Source: Gallaecimonas mangrovi (GTDB lineage: Bacteria > Pseudomonadota > Gammaproteobacteria > Enterobacterales > Gallaecimonadaceae). Taken from it: 64,000 bases of DNA. Shown here piece after piece: positions 32,839 through 42,201 of the stretch. The notes under the pieces are model-generated. The model was not told the DNA's origin, ran no database searches, and was given only the letters and a program-made list of their open reading frames with translations. Positions within the stretch are counted from its first letter, which is position 1; each line of letters starts with the position of its first letter. Location: the NCBI RefSeq assembly GCF_003367375.1, contig NZ_CP031416.1, positions 3,789,501 to 3,853,500 on the forward strand, given 5' to 3'. The position numbers were made by a program, and so were the translations under genes.

Positions 32839-35274
32839 GTGCACCAGTCAGCCAAAATTCTTGTTGTGGACGACGAAGCCATCATCGCCATGGATGTGGC
32901 CGAGCAGTTGGAGGAATTCGGGTATCAGGTGGTCGGCATTGCCCACTCTGGCGAACAGGCCATTAAGCTGATCAAAGAAATGCAGCCCGACTTGGTGTTA
33001 ATGGACATCGTACTCGGCGCCGGTATCGACGGCATTCAAACAGCCGCCAAGGCCAAACAGGATGCCAATATCCCCTTTATTTTCCTAAGCGCCTTCAGCG
33101 ATTTAGAAACCGTTACCCGCGCTGCCAATACCGCCCCTTACGGTTATCTCACCAAACCCTACCAAGCCAATGAGTTAAGAGCTGCCATTGAAGTGGCGCT
33201 AACCAAGGTGCAGTTAGAACAGGCACTGGTGGAATCAGAGGCCTGGTTTTCCAATATTTTAAAAGCCGTAGACGACGGCATTATTGCCGTCGCGCCCGAC
33301 TGCGGCGTCAGTTTCACCAACCCCACCGCCAGCAAAATGCTGGCCTTGGACAGCAAAGACATTAAGGCCCAAAAAGCCCAGCAGCTTTTTAGCCTAAGCC
33401 CCAGCGCCAATGCAGACCACGCACTGCACCCACTGGAGCAGGCGATGAAGCTCGACCAGGTGCTTCCCATTGTCTTTGGCGGTTACCTGAGCTGTGTTTC
33501 CGGCGTAAAAATGCGGGTGGATTACACCGCTGCCCCCATTCGCGGCAATAACGGCGACAACAGGGGGGCAGTAATGGTACTGCGTGACGCCGGGCCGCGT
33601 CTGGCCATGGAAGCGGCCCTTAAAAACAGTGAAGAACGCTTCCAACAGGCGTTTATGCATTCGGCCGTCGGGCTGGCGTTGGTCACCATGGACGGGCGGG
33701 TCATGCAAACCAACCCGGCTTTTGAAGGCCTGTTGCAAGTGCGCAAGGAAGACAACGTGCACCTGAGCCGCTACTTAGTATCTAACCTAGACCGGGACCA
33801 GCTCACCGGTAAATTGCACCAACTGCTGGGCGGGCGTGTACCGGCGGTGCAAATGGAAATGCGCTTTAAAAACCCCAAAGGTGGGGTGAAATGGATGCTT
33901 ACCACTATCTCCCTTATTCATGATGAGCACGCCGAACCCTGCTACTTCATCTACCAGTTGAACGACCTTACCGAGCGAAAAGAGGTTGAGCTGGAACTGC
34001 ACCAGTTGGCTAACTTTGACGACTTAACCGGGCTAATGAATAGGCCCAAGTTGCTAAAAGAGCTGAATCAGCTGATCGTCAGCAGCGCCATTAATGACGA
34101 GTCATTTGCAGTGGTTTTTATCGACCTTGATCACTTCAAAGACATTAATGATTCTTTAGGCCATGCCATTGGCGACAAGTTATTAGCCGAGGTTGCCAGA
34201 AGCATGCATTCAGGTACGCGCAGCAGCGACATTCTGGCCCGTTTAGGTGGCGACGAGTTTGTGGTGTTAGTGCCGCATATTCGCGGCCCTGAAACCGTGC
34301 AACGGGTTGCCAACATCTTGGTCAAGCGCCTCAGTCAGCCTTTTGATATTGACGGCAAGGAGCTGCAAATTGGCGCCAGTGTTGGCATTAGCATGTTCCC
34401 CACCGACGGCGATAACAGTGAATTGCTGCTGCAACACGCCGATGCGGCGCTTTATACCGCCAAAACCGAGGGCCGTGGTTTGGTCCGCTTTTACGACCCC
34501 ACCATCACCCAGCAACTGAATAAACGTTTGGCGATGGAATCGGCCCTGCGCCATGCCATGGAAGATGGCGAGCTTTATCTGCACTATCAGCCCATTGCCG
34601 CCCTTCCCGACCTTAACGTTATTGGTGTAGAGGCGCTGCTGCGCTGGCAATACAAGGGCCAGCAGATATCGCCTTGCGACTTCATTCCGTTGGCTGAAAA
34701 GACCCAGTTAATTAACCCTATTGGCAGCTGGGTGTTAGAACAGTCCTGCAAGGAAGTGAAGCAATGGCATAAGGCCGGGCATCGGCTTAGCCTGTCGGTG
34801 AATGTGTCACCGGTGCAGTTTCGCGACCCAAGATTTCTTGAACAGGTCAGCCTAGCCCTTGAGTACAGCGGCCTGGAATCGCGTTACTTGGTGTTGGAAA
34901 TTACCGAAAGCGCCTTGTCAGATCCCAAATTGGCATTAACGGTCATGGCCAGTTTGAAAGCGCTGGGAGTAGGGGTTGCCGTGGATGATTTTGGCACAGG
35001 TTATTCATCGCTTTCTTATCTCAAGCTTTACAGCCCGCACATTTTAAAAATTGACCAAAGCTTTGTACGGGATCTGGAAAAGGACAGCAACGACGCCGCC
35101 ATTGTTAATGCCACTATTGCCATGGGCAAACAACTGGGCATGAAAATTGTGGCCGAAGGGGTAGAAACCGAAGGCCAACTGCAACACCTGCTCCAGCAAA
35201 AATGCGACCGGGTGCAGGGCTACCTGTTAGGTAAGCCGATGAGCGGCAATGACTTGTTGAGTTCTTTGTTATGA
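32839..35274 (+). CDS. Response regulator with PAS, GGDEF and EAL domains
   Basis: 811-residue signalling protein, starting at GTG 32839 behind GAGGGA. Domains in order: receiver (1-125; VDDEAIIA, DLVLMDIVLG with the acceptor aspartate, TKPYQ), two PAS-like domains (about 135-390), GGDEF (about 395-560) and EAL (about 570-811). The cyclase motif ARLGGDEF is intact, with an RSSD inhibitory I-site five residues before it. The phosphodiesterase motif GVEALLRW, DDFGTGYSSL and KIDQSFV are also intact, so it could both make and break cyclic-di-GMP. Its stop overlaps the kinase start by four bases. Confidence 0.92.
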   Translation: MHQSAKILVVDDEAIIAMDVAEQLEEFGYQVVGIAHSGEQAIKLIKEMQPDLVLMDIVLGAGIDGIQTAAKAKQDANIPFIFLSAFSDLETVTRAANTAPYGYLTKPYQANELRAAIEVALTKVQLEQALVESEAWFSNILKAVDDGIIAVAPDCGVSFTNPTASKMLALDSKDIKAQKAQQLFSLSPSANADHALHPLEQAMKLDQVLPIVFGGYLSCVSGVKMRVDYTAAPIRGNNGDNRGAVMVLRDAGPRLAMEAALKNSEERFQQAFMHSAVGLALVTMDGRVMQTNPAFEGLLQVRKEDNVHLSRYLVSNLDRDQLTGKLHQLLGGRVPAVQMEMRFKNPKGGVKWMLTTISLIHDEHAEPCYFIYQLNDLTERKEVELELHQLANFDDLTGLMNRPKLLKELNQLIVSSAINDESFAVVFIDLDHFKDINDSLGHAIGDKLLAEVARSMHSGTRSSDILARLGGDEFVVLVPHIRGPETVQRVANILVKRLSQPFDIDGKELQIGASVGISMFPTDGDNSELLLQHADAALYTAKTEGRGLVRFYDPTITQQLNKRLAMESALRHAMEDGELYLHYQPIAALPDLNVIGVEALLRWQYKGQQISPCDFIPLAEKTQLINPIGSWVLEQSCKEVKQWHKAGHRLSLSVNVSPVQFRDPRFLEQVSLALEYSGLESRYLVLEITESALSDPKLALTVMASLKALGVGVAVDDFGTGYSSLSYLKLYSPHILKIDQSFVRDLEKDSNDAAIVNATIAMGKQLGMKIVAEGVETEGQLQHLLQQKCDRVQGYLLGKPMSGNDLLSSLL

Positions 35275-36494
35275 GTAAAGCTCCCCGCTCTTGGCTGCCG
35301 CTACTGCTGTTAGTGGCAATGGTGGTAACCGGGCTGATGCTGCCTCGCCATAACCATTCTTGGGCGCTTACCGTCGTATTTTTGGTCACCACCTTGCTGC
35401 TATTTGGCTGGGTGTATTACCAGCAAAAAGCCTTTGCCGCCGCTAACCGGCAACTACAAGCGTCGGAAAGTCACTACCGTTCTCTTTTGGAGTTAGCCCC
35501 TGAGGCCGTTGTTTTAGCCGATGCCAGCGGCACCATTCGCTACGTTAACCAGCGCACCATGGACCTGTTTCGCGGCAACTTCGACGACTTTGTCGGCCAG
35601 CAGGTGGAGCTGTTGATCCCCGAGCACTTGCACCAACGCCACCGCCATAGCCGTAGCCAATTTGCTAAAACCCCCAAACTGCGCGATATGGGCTCGGGGC
35701 TTGAGCTAAAAGGCCGGCGTTTAGACGGCGAAGAATTTCCTATCGATGTGATGCTAAGCCCCATGGACCGCGATGGCGACTTACACGTAATGGCCATGGT
35801 TAGAGACGTGTCAGACAAAAAAGCGGCAGAGCACCTTATCAAAGTGAGCCTGGCGGAAAAAGACGTGTTACTTAAAGAGGTCTATCACCGGGTAAAAAAC
35901 AATATGCAGGTGATTGCCAGCCTGATGCGCATGCAGGCGCGTAGTGCGAAAAACGATGAGGTAAGGGCAGGCCTTACTGATGCAGCCAGCCGGGTAAGGG
36001 CAATGGCGCTAGTGCATGAAAAGCTCTACCAGTCGAAAAGCTTAAGCCAGGTAAGCTTTGATATTTACGCCGACAGCCTCATTGATGATTTGCAAAGTAC
36101 CTTTGGCCGCGAGGGAATTAAGGTAAAAACCGAACTTGCGAAGTTGGAACTGCACCCGGAGGTGTTGATCCCACTGGGGCTTATCATCAATGAGCTGATT
36201 GCCAACAGTTACAAGCATGGTTTAAGTGAAAGCGAAGAAGGCCTTATTACCCTGCTTTTTGCCAAGCAGGGCGAGCAGTACCGGTTAACACTGCAAGACT
36301 CCGGGAAGGGCTTGCCCGCCAACTTTTCACCACAAAGTAGCCGTTCTTTAGGCATGAAACTGGTCACCACCTTAGTCGCGCAGCTACAAGGTGAATTGAC
36401 ATGGCACAACGACAATGGCGCCTGCTTTGAGGTGCTGATACCGGCTGACCAGCTTCCCCAAGCCAGCCCAATGCAGCGCCAATATTCAGGCTAG
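35271..36494 (+). CDS. HisKA_2-type sensor histidine kinase with PAS domain
   Basis: 407-residue membrane kinase. Two N-terminal helices (about 9-25 and 32-48) are joined by a very short loop, then come a PAS domain (about 68-185) and the HisKA_2 phosphorylation helix LLKEVYHRVKNNMQVIASLM near residue 205. The ATPase domain has LGLIINELIANSYKHG and SGKGL, SLGMKLV. Kinases of this class often pair with receiver domains that have effector outputs. The ATGA overlap with the upstream REC-GGDEF-EAL gene makes that protein its likely partner. Confidence 0.9.
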   Translation: MSKAPRSWLPLLLLVAMVVTGLMLPRHNHSWALTVVFLVTTLLLFGWVYYQQKAFAAANRQLQASESHYRSLLELAPEAVVLADASGTIRYVNQRTMDLFRGNFDDFVGQQVELLIPEHLHQRHRHSRSQFAKTPKLRDMGSGLELKGRRLDGEEFPIDVMLSPMDRDGDLHVMAMVRDVSDKKAAEHLIKVSLAEKDVLLKEVYHRVKNNMQVIASLMRMQARSAKNDEVRAGLTDAASRVRAMALVHEKLYQSKSLSQVSFDIYADSLIDDLQSTFGREGIKVKTELAKLELHPEVLIPLGLIINELIANSYKHGLSESEEGLITLLFAKQGEQYRLTLQDSGKGLPANFSPQSSRSLGMKLVTTLVAQLQGELTWHNDNGACFEVLIPADQLPQASPMQRQYSG

Positions 36495-37430
36495 GCAGAT
36501 GGTATTGCGGCCAGCACTTTTGGCGCGGTACAGCGCATCATCCGCCGCCTTTATCCATTGCTGGGCATCTTGCATATCATCGGTCAATTCAGCGATACCG
36601 GCGCTGATGGTAATGCGAATGGCTTTATCACCGATAACCGCTGGCTGTTCTGCCAAAGCATTGGTGAGCCGGTCCGCCAGCTGGCTGGCCTGCGCCGCGT
36701 CGGTATCCACCAGCAGCAGTGCAAACTCCTCACCACCATAGCGCCCCGCCTTATCGGTGGTGCGCAAACTGCCATTAAGTAGCTCAGCGGTATGCTGCAA
36801 CACCTTATCGCCCACCGGGTGGCCGTAGGTATCGTTAACCTGCTTGAAGTGGTCGATATCGAACATCATCAAGGTACTGGTGTAATTAGAGCGGCGACAG
36901 CGGGCAAACTCTTCGGCCAGCGCCAGCTCCCAGGACCGCCGGTTAAGTAACCCGGTCAAAGGGTCGGTACGCGACAATACCGATAAACGCTGATTGGTAT
37001 CTTCAAGGGCTAGGCGGTTATTGGCCGCTTCGGTAACGTCGTAAACAATGATGGCCATTTTATCGACCTTACCGCCGCTGCTGATGGGCATAAACGTCAG
37101 GTTTTGATACATGGCAGAAGAGCGACCGGTGAGCGCCCGATAAGAATAAAACGGAAAGAGGTGCGGGCGTTGTTCCCAGGTTGAAAAGGCCAGGGTTTCC
37201 AAGGCAATAACGGTTTCGGTTTTTTGCTTTAACCAGTCTTGGGGAAGGTTGGAAAACACATCAAACAGCGATTTACCGGCAACCTCTTCGGCTGATTTAT
37301 TGGCATGGTTAGCCATAAAATCATTCCAAAAGTGCACCTTGTACTGGCGGTCGAGGATCACCAAGCCAACATCCATGGTTTGCAGGACATCCAGCAATTG
37401 CTGTAATTCAACCAACGACAGGCTCATCAT
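36486..37430 (-). CDS. PAS-GGDEF diguanylate cyclase
   Basis: 314-residue soluble protein. A PAS domain (about 10-130; LQTMDVGLVILDRQYKVHFWNDF) is followed by a complete GGDEF domain: DPLTGLLNRRSWELAL, FDIDHFKQVNDTYGH, and active-site GRYGGEEFALLL, then ISAGIAEL. No RxxD I-site precedes the GGEEF motif at the usual spacing (RTTDKAGRYGGEEF has RTTD five residues before it, so a site may in fact be present). It begins one base after the stop of the REC-CheC gene, so the two are translationally coupled. It converges on the kinase gene with a nine-base overlap. Confidence 0.9.
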   Translation of the reverse strand: MMSLSLVELQQLLDVLQTMDVGLVILDRQYKVHFWNDFMANHANKSAEEVAGKSLFDVFSNLPQDWLKQKTETVIALETLAFSTWEQRPHLFPFYSYRALTGRSSAMYQNLTFMPISSGGKVDKMAIIVYDVTEAANNRLALEDTNQRLSVLSRTDPLTGLLNRRSWELALAEEFARCRRSNYTSTLMMFDIDHFKQVNDTYGHPVGDKVLQHTAELLNGSLRTTDKAGRYGGEEFALLLVDTDAAQASQLADRLTNALAEQPAVIGDKAIRITISAGIAELTDDMQDAQQWIKAADDALYRAKSAGRNTICLA

Positions 37431-37431
37431 G

Positions 37432-38415
37432 TTAATTCACCAGTTGGTAGAGCCGCTTTTCGAGCATCGGCAGCGAAGCGGGGGTGATCAGCAACACCAA
37501 TTGCTGGTTAAGATGATGTTCGGGTATTTGATAACCAAAGCGAATACATAAGATGGCTTTGTCACCCAACTCGTCCAGTAACCGCTGTTCCCCCTGGGCG
37601 AGTAAAATGGGGTGGCCATGGCTGAATGCCAGCTCCAGCTGCGAGGCGATGCCCTTAAGGCAAACGCCAATCAAAATGGACGACATTTCAATCAACAGTG
37701 CCTGGCTATTGCCCTGGTTACCTTCTTGCCCCATTAAATGCGCCATGGAAATGGCTTCTTCACCAGACAATTCCACCAAGACTTCACCGCAGATCCCCGC
37801 GCCCACAAAGCCTTGACTGATCACCTGGTGGCCAGGTTGGCTTTGCCACTGCTCTATTAGCATTTGTACTTCGGTGGCAGGCATGGCCTGAATACGCGGT
37901 ACCGGGATCTGCACAAACACATTAAAAATGCCGGCCATGGTACCTGCTGCGCGGCCCATGGCCACATTAGCCACTTCCCGCAGCACTTCGATACGGTCGA
38001 TGCTGGACTCTTCTTCAAGCTCGGCGCTGGGTAACTGCAGCGTCTCTGTCTCGATGAGCCCTAGCGCCAACAGCTCGCTGAGCAATTGTTCACGACTTAA
38101 TGGCTTGGGCAGAAAGGAAAGGGCGCCAAGCGCTTTGACTTTTTCACGGGCCTTGGGCTGTACATCACCTGAGATAACAATGACCTGGCAGTCTGCTTGC
38201 TGAGCACGCAACTGCGCCAGCACCTGATAACCATCCAGGTCTGGCATATTCAGATCTAAAAACAACAAATTCCCTTTGCCTTGCTCAATCAGCTCTAGGG
38301 CTTCTTTGCCACTTTCAGCAAAGTGCTGCTGCTCAGCAAAACCGCTAGGGAGCGAACGGGCCAGAAAATTTCTGGCAAGGCGGGAATCGTCACACAGGAT
38401 GACTTGGTATCCCAA
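37432..38415 (-). CDS. Response regulator fused to a CheC/CheX-like domain
   Basis: 327-residue protein. A receiver domain (1-120; CDDSRLAR, LLFLDLNMPDLDGY with the acceptor aspartate, PKPLS) is joined to a CheC-like phosphatase domain (about 140-327). The first CheC helix keeps the catalytic pair as EVANVAMGRAAG; the equivalent second helix reads EMSSILIG, with the asparagine lost. CheC/CheX domains remove phosphate from CheY-type receivers. With a diguanylate cyclase immediately downstream, it may adjust a signalling output rather than flagella. The start is TTG, the only start between the upstream stop and the domain; AGGAA lies about ten bases before it. Confidence 0.82.
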   Translation of the reverse strand: MGYQVILCDDSRLARNFLARSLPSGFAEQQHFAESGKEALELIEQGKGNLLFLDLNMPDLDGYQVLAQLRAQQADCQVIVISGDVQPKAREKVKALGALSFLPKPLSREQLLSELLALGLIETETLQLPSAELEEESSIDRIEVLREVANVAMGRAAGTMAGIFNVFVQIPVPRIQAMPATEVQMLIEQWQSQPGHQVISQGFVGAGICGEVLVELSGEEAISMAHLMGQEGNQGNSQALLIEMSSILIGVCLKGIASQLELAFSHGHPILLAQGEQRLLDELGDKAILCIRFGYQIPEHHLNQQLVLLITPASLPMLEKRLYQLVN

Positions 38416-38518
38416 GGCCGACTATTCCTAATCAAAAAACGCGCGATAGTGTCGTTTCTTTAGTCAGCAATAGTCAACCTCAAAAAAGCATTTGCGTTAG
38501 AAACATTTCACATTTTGC

Positions 38519-39202
38519 CTAGGAAACAGCCTTTCCGTTACCCAGTCTGAGTGCTGGCCAAATCAATAAACAGGATAAAACGATGGATAACAGCAAATCG
38601 CTAGGCCAGTGCATGCCCAGCAGCAGCCGCGAGCCCATCACCACCAGCGCCCAGGCCAACACCAGCAATAAACTGCCCCATGCCCCGGCTAACCACAGTA
38701 AAACGCCGGCATAAAGTGCCAAGGAGGCGGCAAACTGGCTGTGTCCCGAGGGTAAAGAATAGCCACGCTCAGCGCGCCAATGCCGTTTTAACCATTGCGG
38801 AATAGGCGACTTATCAATAAGTTGGCGCTGCCGCGTGGCACTGTCTTGGTAGAAATCAGCGTTATGGGTTTTATCAAGATATTGCACATAGGGCCGTGCT
38901 TCTTTGAAGTGCCACTTCAGGTAAGACTTCACCCCTGCGCCAGCCAATAACGCCAGTAACAAACAGGCACCGTGGCGCAGTAATTGTTGACGGCTCCATT
39001 TGAGCCGCCAATGTAAAAATAACAGGGCGGCGGCAGTGGTTAATAACGCAAAGGGAAAGGAGCCGGTCAGGGTTAACCAAAACCAGGGCTGGCGTTCACC
39101 TAAGCTCTGGCTTATCTGCCAATGCCAGCCAAAAACCCATACTGATATTGGCAGCAGCGCCAATAACATGGCCAGGCATAGCAGTCTTACAACAAGGGAC
39201 AT
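38519..39202 (-). CDS. PAP2/PgpB-type phosphatase
   Basis: 227-residue membrane phosphatase with about six helices. All three catalytic motifs are intact: KWHFKEARP (KX6RP), SLPSGHSQFA (PSGH) and SRLLLGMHWPSD (SRX5HX3D). PgpB-like enzymes dephosphorylate phosphatidylglycerol phosphate and undecaprenyl pyrophosphate on the periplasmic side. GGAG lies seven bases before ATG 39202; a longer frame to 39235 has none. It is distinct from the PAP2 enzyme beside dgkA, which has an AGH motif. Confidence 0.88.
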   Translation of the reverse strand: MSLVVRLLCLAMLLALLPISVWVFGWHWQISQSLGERQPWFWLTLTGSFPFALLTTAAALLFLHWRLKWSRQQLLRHGACLLLALLAGAGVKSYLKWHFKEARPYVQYLDKTHNADFYQDSATRQRQLIDKSPIPQWLKRHWRAERGYSLPSGHSQFAASLALYAGVLLWLAGAWGSLLLVLAWALVVMGSRLLLGMHWPSDLLLSIVLSCLLIWPALRLGNGKAVS

Positions 39203-39301
39203 CTTGATCTCCACGATTACAGGCTCTATTCTCACGGCCCGTCAGAATAGACGGTCAACTGTAACCCGGGTTCCCTCACCCCGACATCAAAAAGGTATGC
39301 C

Positions 39302-39943
39302 ATGTTTAGTCATTCTAAAGCCCGCGCATTGGCCTGGCTTATCGGCTTTCATATTCTGGTGATCGCCGCATCCAATTACTTGGTTCAAATCCCCTTTAGT
39401 CTTTTTGGCTTGCACACCACCTGGGGCGCTTTTACCTTTCCCTTTATCTTCTTAGCCACCGACTTAACGGTTCGGTTGCTGGGCGCGGAGCCAGCCAGGC
39501 GGGTGATCTTCTGGGTTATGCTGCCAGCCCTTTTCATTAGCTACGGGGTAAGTGTGGTATTTCCCCATGGCCACTTTGCAGGCCCATCGGCGTTAAGCAC
39601 CCTCAATACCTTTGTGGCGCGTATCGCCTTAGCCTCTTTTCTGGCCTATGTATTGGGGCAGGTTTTGGATGTGCAGGTTTTTAATCGGTTACGGCGGTTA
39701 GGCCCGTGGTGGCTGGCACCTGCCGCTTCAACGGTATTGGGTAACTTGTTTGACACCTTGGTCTTTTTCGGCGGCGCTTTTTATCAAAGTACAGATCCCT
39801 TCATGGCCAGTCACTGGCTGCAAATCGCCTGGATGGACTACGCCTTTAAGCTGCTCGTTAGTCTGGCTTTCTTCCTGCCACTTTATGGGATGCTGTTAAA
39901 TGGCCTGTTGAAGTGGCAGCGTTATCAGCCAACCACTGCCTAA
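39302..39943 (+). CDS. yhhQ: YhhQ queuosine-precursor transporter
   Basis: 213-residue inner-membrane protein with six helices, importing 7-cyano- or 7-aminomethyl-7-deazaguanine for tRNA queuosine synthesis. NYLVQIPFSLFGLHTTWGAFTFPFIFLATDLTVR and LGNLFDTLVFFGGAF-type segments identify the family (the quoted first part is the most diagnostic). The GALTF..F..TD.T.. core is complete. Its last 86 bases overlap the convergent EAL gene. No preQ1 riboswitch is seen upstream. Confidence 0.9.
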   Translation: MFSHSKARALAWLIGFHILVIAASNYLVQIPFSLFGLHTTWGAFTFPFIFLATDLTVRLLGAEPARRVIFWVMLPALFISYGVSVVFPHGHFAGPSALSTLNTFVARIALASFLAYVLGQVLDVQVFNRLRRLGPWWLAPAASTVLGNLFDTLVFFGGAFYQSTDPFMASHWLQIAWMDYAFKLLVSLAFFLPLYGMLLNGLLKWQRYQPTTA

Positions 39944-41447
39944 ACGCCGCCATCGGCATGGGCCGGGCAAAGAGATACCCCTGGCCCATTTCTACCTCAT
40001 GGGCGTTTAAAAACTCATATTGGCGCTGCGTTTCGATGCCTTCGGCAACCAGTGTTAACCCCAATTTGTGGCCCAGCTGCATGATGGCTTCCAACACTGG
40101 CGCTTGTACCGAACCACTGTCGAGGGCCGAGACAAAACTTTTGTCTATCTTCAGGTAATCCAGTGGTAGTACTTGCAGGTAGGCCAACGAGCTATGGCCG
40201 GTACCAAAATCATCCACGGCAATTTGAATACCAGCCGCCCGGCAATCTTTAAGCTGGGTAATCACCATTGCTTGGCTGTCAATTAGCTGCCTTTCCGTCA
40301 GTTCCGCAACCAACTGCAATGACGGCCCTAACCGTTGCTGTAAATGTAATAAATCCGACGTTAAGAGCCCTTGCTGCAAATGAGCAGAAGCGATGTTGAT
40401 TCCCACCTTTAAAGGCCCTTGTGACCAATGCGCAAAATCGTTGCACAACAGCTCAAAGAGGTGGCGCGTCAATGGCACTATCAGGCCCGTTTCTTCGGCG
40501 GTACGAATAAAGATATCGGGCGAGATAAGCCCTTGTACCGGGTGGCGCCAACGCATGAGCACTTCCACCCCAACAGGCTGTTTGCGGCTGAGAGCAAACA
40601 CCGGTTGATACATTAAGAAGAACTCGTCGTTCTTCATCGCCTTTTTAAGTTCGCTGCCCAAACCTTGTTTTCGATTGAACAGCAGATAGCTCAACAGGCC
40701 CAACACCACTGACATCAGCAGTGAAATCAACAAAACCCAACCGTGGTAGAAGGAGGTACCGACAAAACCGGCCGCTTCCACCCGAAAGCCCAGCGAGCTG
40801 GTGGCTTGGCCAAAAGGTTGTTTGTGAGGCTGGTAAGGGACCAGGCGGTCAGGATTGGTGAGCATCACCATATCGCCAACCACCAGTGACATGCGCTCTC
40901 GTGGCACGCGCTGCATTTGATTCAGTAAATCAAACAGATGCTGGCCATCAATAACAGCCATGATGCCTTGGGAAAGATCCGGTTTACCGCGCCAAACCAC
41001 CAAACCTATATGCCCCGGTGCCAGAGAGCTGCCCGGGATCAACGTCAGCAGTTGCTTACCCATATTGTGAGGGGCCCATTGCTGCAGGCCATTTTGAGGA
41101 ATGCTGCCCTTGAATGAATGACAAATGCGGTTGGGATAGGCCATGGCAATGGCACGTACATACACATCTAAGGCGGCTGTTTTGGCCAGCTGATTGCGAA
41201 GGCGGCTACATGGTAGGTTTTGCATGGACTCGAGCGGGCCGAACTGGTCAATAATGGGCCTGACCATTTCTTCAACCAAGCGCTGGGTGTAATGGGCGGT
41301 GAGGTTCGCTTGCTCTTTCTGCTCGCTACGCCAAGCAACTTCAAGCCCCCAAGACAGCGCAATAAACACCACCAGCGCAATAGATGCGCTTATTAGCCAG
41401 GCTCTTTGCCGTCCTAGTGAGGCGGGATCTTTTAGCTGAGTCGCCAT
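39858..41447 (-). CDS. CSS-motif EAL cyclic-di-GMP phosphodiesterase
   Basis: 529-residue membrane protein. Helix at about 16-38, a periplasmic sensor domain (40-240) with the CSS-type NLPCSRLR and a second cysteine in NRICHSF, a second helix (about 242-262), then a cytosolic EAL domain. The signature reads EVLMRW instead of EALLRW, with glutamate kept. LVAELTERQLI, DDFGTGHSSLAYL, KIDKSFV and AEGIET complete the catalytic set, so activity is expected. In E. coli, CSS phosphodiesterases respond to periplasmic disulfide redox state. The 3' end overlaps yhhQ. Confidence 0.9.
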   Translation of the reverse strand: MATQLKDPASLGRQRAWLISASIALVVFIALSWGLEVAWRSEQKEQANLTAHYTQRLVEEMVRPIIDQFGPLESMQNLPCSRLRNQLAKTAALDVYVRAIAMAYPNRICHSFKGSIPQNGLQQWAPHNMGKQLLTLIPGSSLAPGHIGLVVWRGKPDLSQGIMAVIDGQHLFDLLNQMQRVPRERMSLVVGDMVMLTNPDRLVPYQPHKQPFGQATSSLGFRVEAAGFVGTSFYHGWVLLISLLMSVVLGLLSYLLFNRKQGLGSELKKAMKNDEFFLMYQPVFALSRKQPVGVEVLMRWRHPVQGLISPDIFIRTAEETGLIVPLTRHLFELLCNDFAHWSQGPLKVGINIASAHLQQGLLTSDLLHLQQRLGPSLQLVAELTERQLIDSQAMVITQLKDCRAAGIQIAVDDFGTGHSSLAYLQVLPLDYLKIDKSFVSALDSGSVQAPVLEAIMQLGHKLGLTLVAEGIETQRQYEFLNAHEVEMGQGYLFARPMPMAAFRQWLADNAATSTGHLTASHKVAGRKPD

Positions 41448-41469
41448 GGATAGCTTACCGACGCAATAC

Positions 41470-42093
41470 TTAGACCCGCGCTTGGATCAGGTAAACACAG
41501 CGGCGCCCTTCCGACAGAAGGTGTTCTTGTCTTTCGATTTTGGCTTGCTCACCCAAGCATTGGCTAAACAGCGATAGCTCTGAGCGGCAAAACTGCTGGC
41601 ACTGCTGAGCGGCAGTGCAAATAGGGCAGTGATTTTCTATTAGCAGCCATTGGCCTTGACCATCGTATTCAACTTCAGCCATATAACCCTCCGCAGAACG
41701 TAACTGCGCCAACCGGTTAATTTTGGCTTCCAAACTCCCTTCGTTAGCCAATGCCAATTGATAAGCCTCGCGCATTTGCCCCTCGCGATGCTCAATCAGA
41801 GCTTCAAGACCTTGTTCGCCAAAGACACTTTTCACTCCGTCTATTAGTGTAAGTGTCAAATCTGCATGGCGCTCCGGAAAACGCGCATGTCCGGCATCCG
41901 TCAACCGCCACACCCGGGCGGGCCGACCGATACTGCGCTTTTCCATTGAGCTCTCTACCAGCCCTTGCTGCTCGGCTAACAACAGATGCTGACGCGCTCC
42001 CATGGCGGTCATATCCAAGTCAGCCGCCAACGACTGCGCTGTTTGGGCGCCACGGGTTTTCAGAAGATAAAGTATACGATTAATACTGAGCAT
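41470..42093 (-). CDS. Winged-helix repressor with four-cysteine (SufR-like) metal or Fe-S site
   Basis: 207-residue regulator. An N-terminal winged helix (NRILYLLKTRGAQTAQSLAADLDM, ARQHLLLAEQQGLV, GRPARVWRLTDAG) is followed by a C-terminal domain. The cysteines form the pattern C-x2-C-x5-C-x3-C (ENHCPICTAAQQCQQFCR; C156, C159, C165, C169). This resembles SufR-type Fe-S sensing repressors, though the spacing is not the cyanobacterial one. I prefer ATG 42093, which starts the DNA-binding domain; an ATG at 42135 is also possible. It is divergent from ryhB, and the same Fur box lies between them, so iron control of this gene is likely. Confidence 0.75.
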   Translation of the reverse strand: MLSINRILYLLKTRGAQTAQSLAADLDMTAMGARQHLLLAEQQGLVESSMEKRSIGRPARVWRLTDAGHARFPERHADLTLTLIDGVKSVFGEQGLEALIEHREGQMREAYQLALANEGSLEAKINRLAQLRSAEGYMAEVEYDGQGQWLLIENHCPICTAAQQCQQFCRSELSLFSQCLGEQAKIERQEHLLSEGRRCVYLIQARV

Positions 42094-42167
42094 AGGCTCA
42101 TTATGTGCGGGAATAGCGATAAGACTCAACGACATTGAAACCGTGGTGAGAAATTAAACACATCGGC

Positions 42168-42195
42168 TTGACATTTAAATGATAATTATTACTAT
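42168..42195 (+). promoter_or_regulatory. ryhB promoter
   Basis: TTGACA at 42168-42173 and TACTAT at 42190-42195 with a 16-base spacer; transcription should begin at about 42202. Confidence 0.7.
42175..42193. promoter_or_regulatory. Fur box over the ryhB promoter
   Basis: TTAAATGATAATTATTACT matches the 19-base Fur consensus at 13 positions. In the 7-1-7 form it is TGATAAT-T-ATTACTA, 12 of 14. It covers the spacer and -10 region of the ryhB promoter, so Fur with iron would block transcription, and it lies about 80 bases from the divergent regulator start. Confidence 0.8.
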
Positions 42196-42201
42196 TTGAA
42201 T

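Noticed and set aside
39203-39301. Possible preQ1 riboswitch ahead of yhhQ
   Set aside because: The interval between the divergent genes shows no preQ1-type hairpin with the conserved 3' tail.
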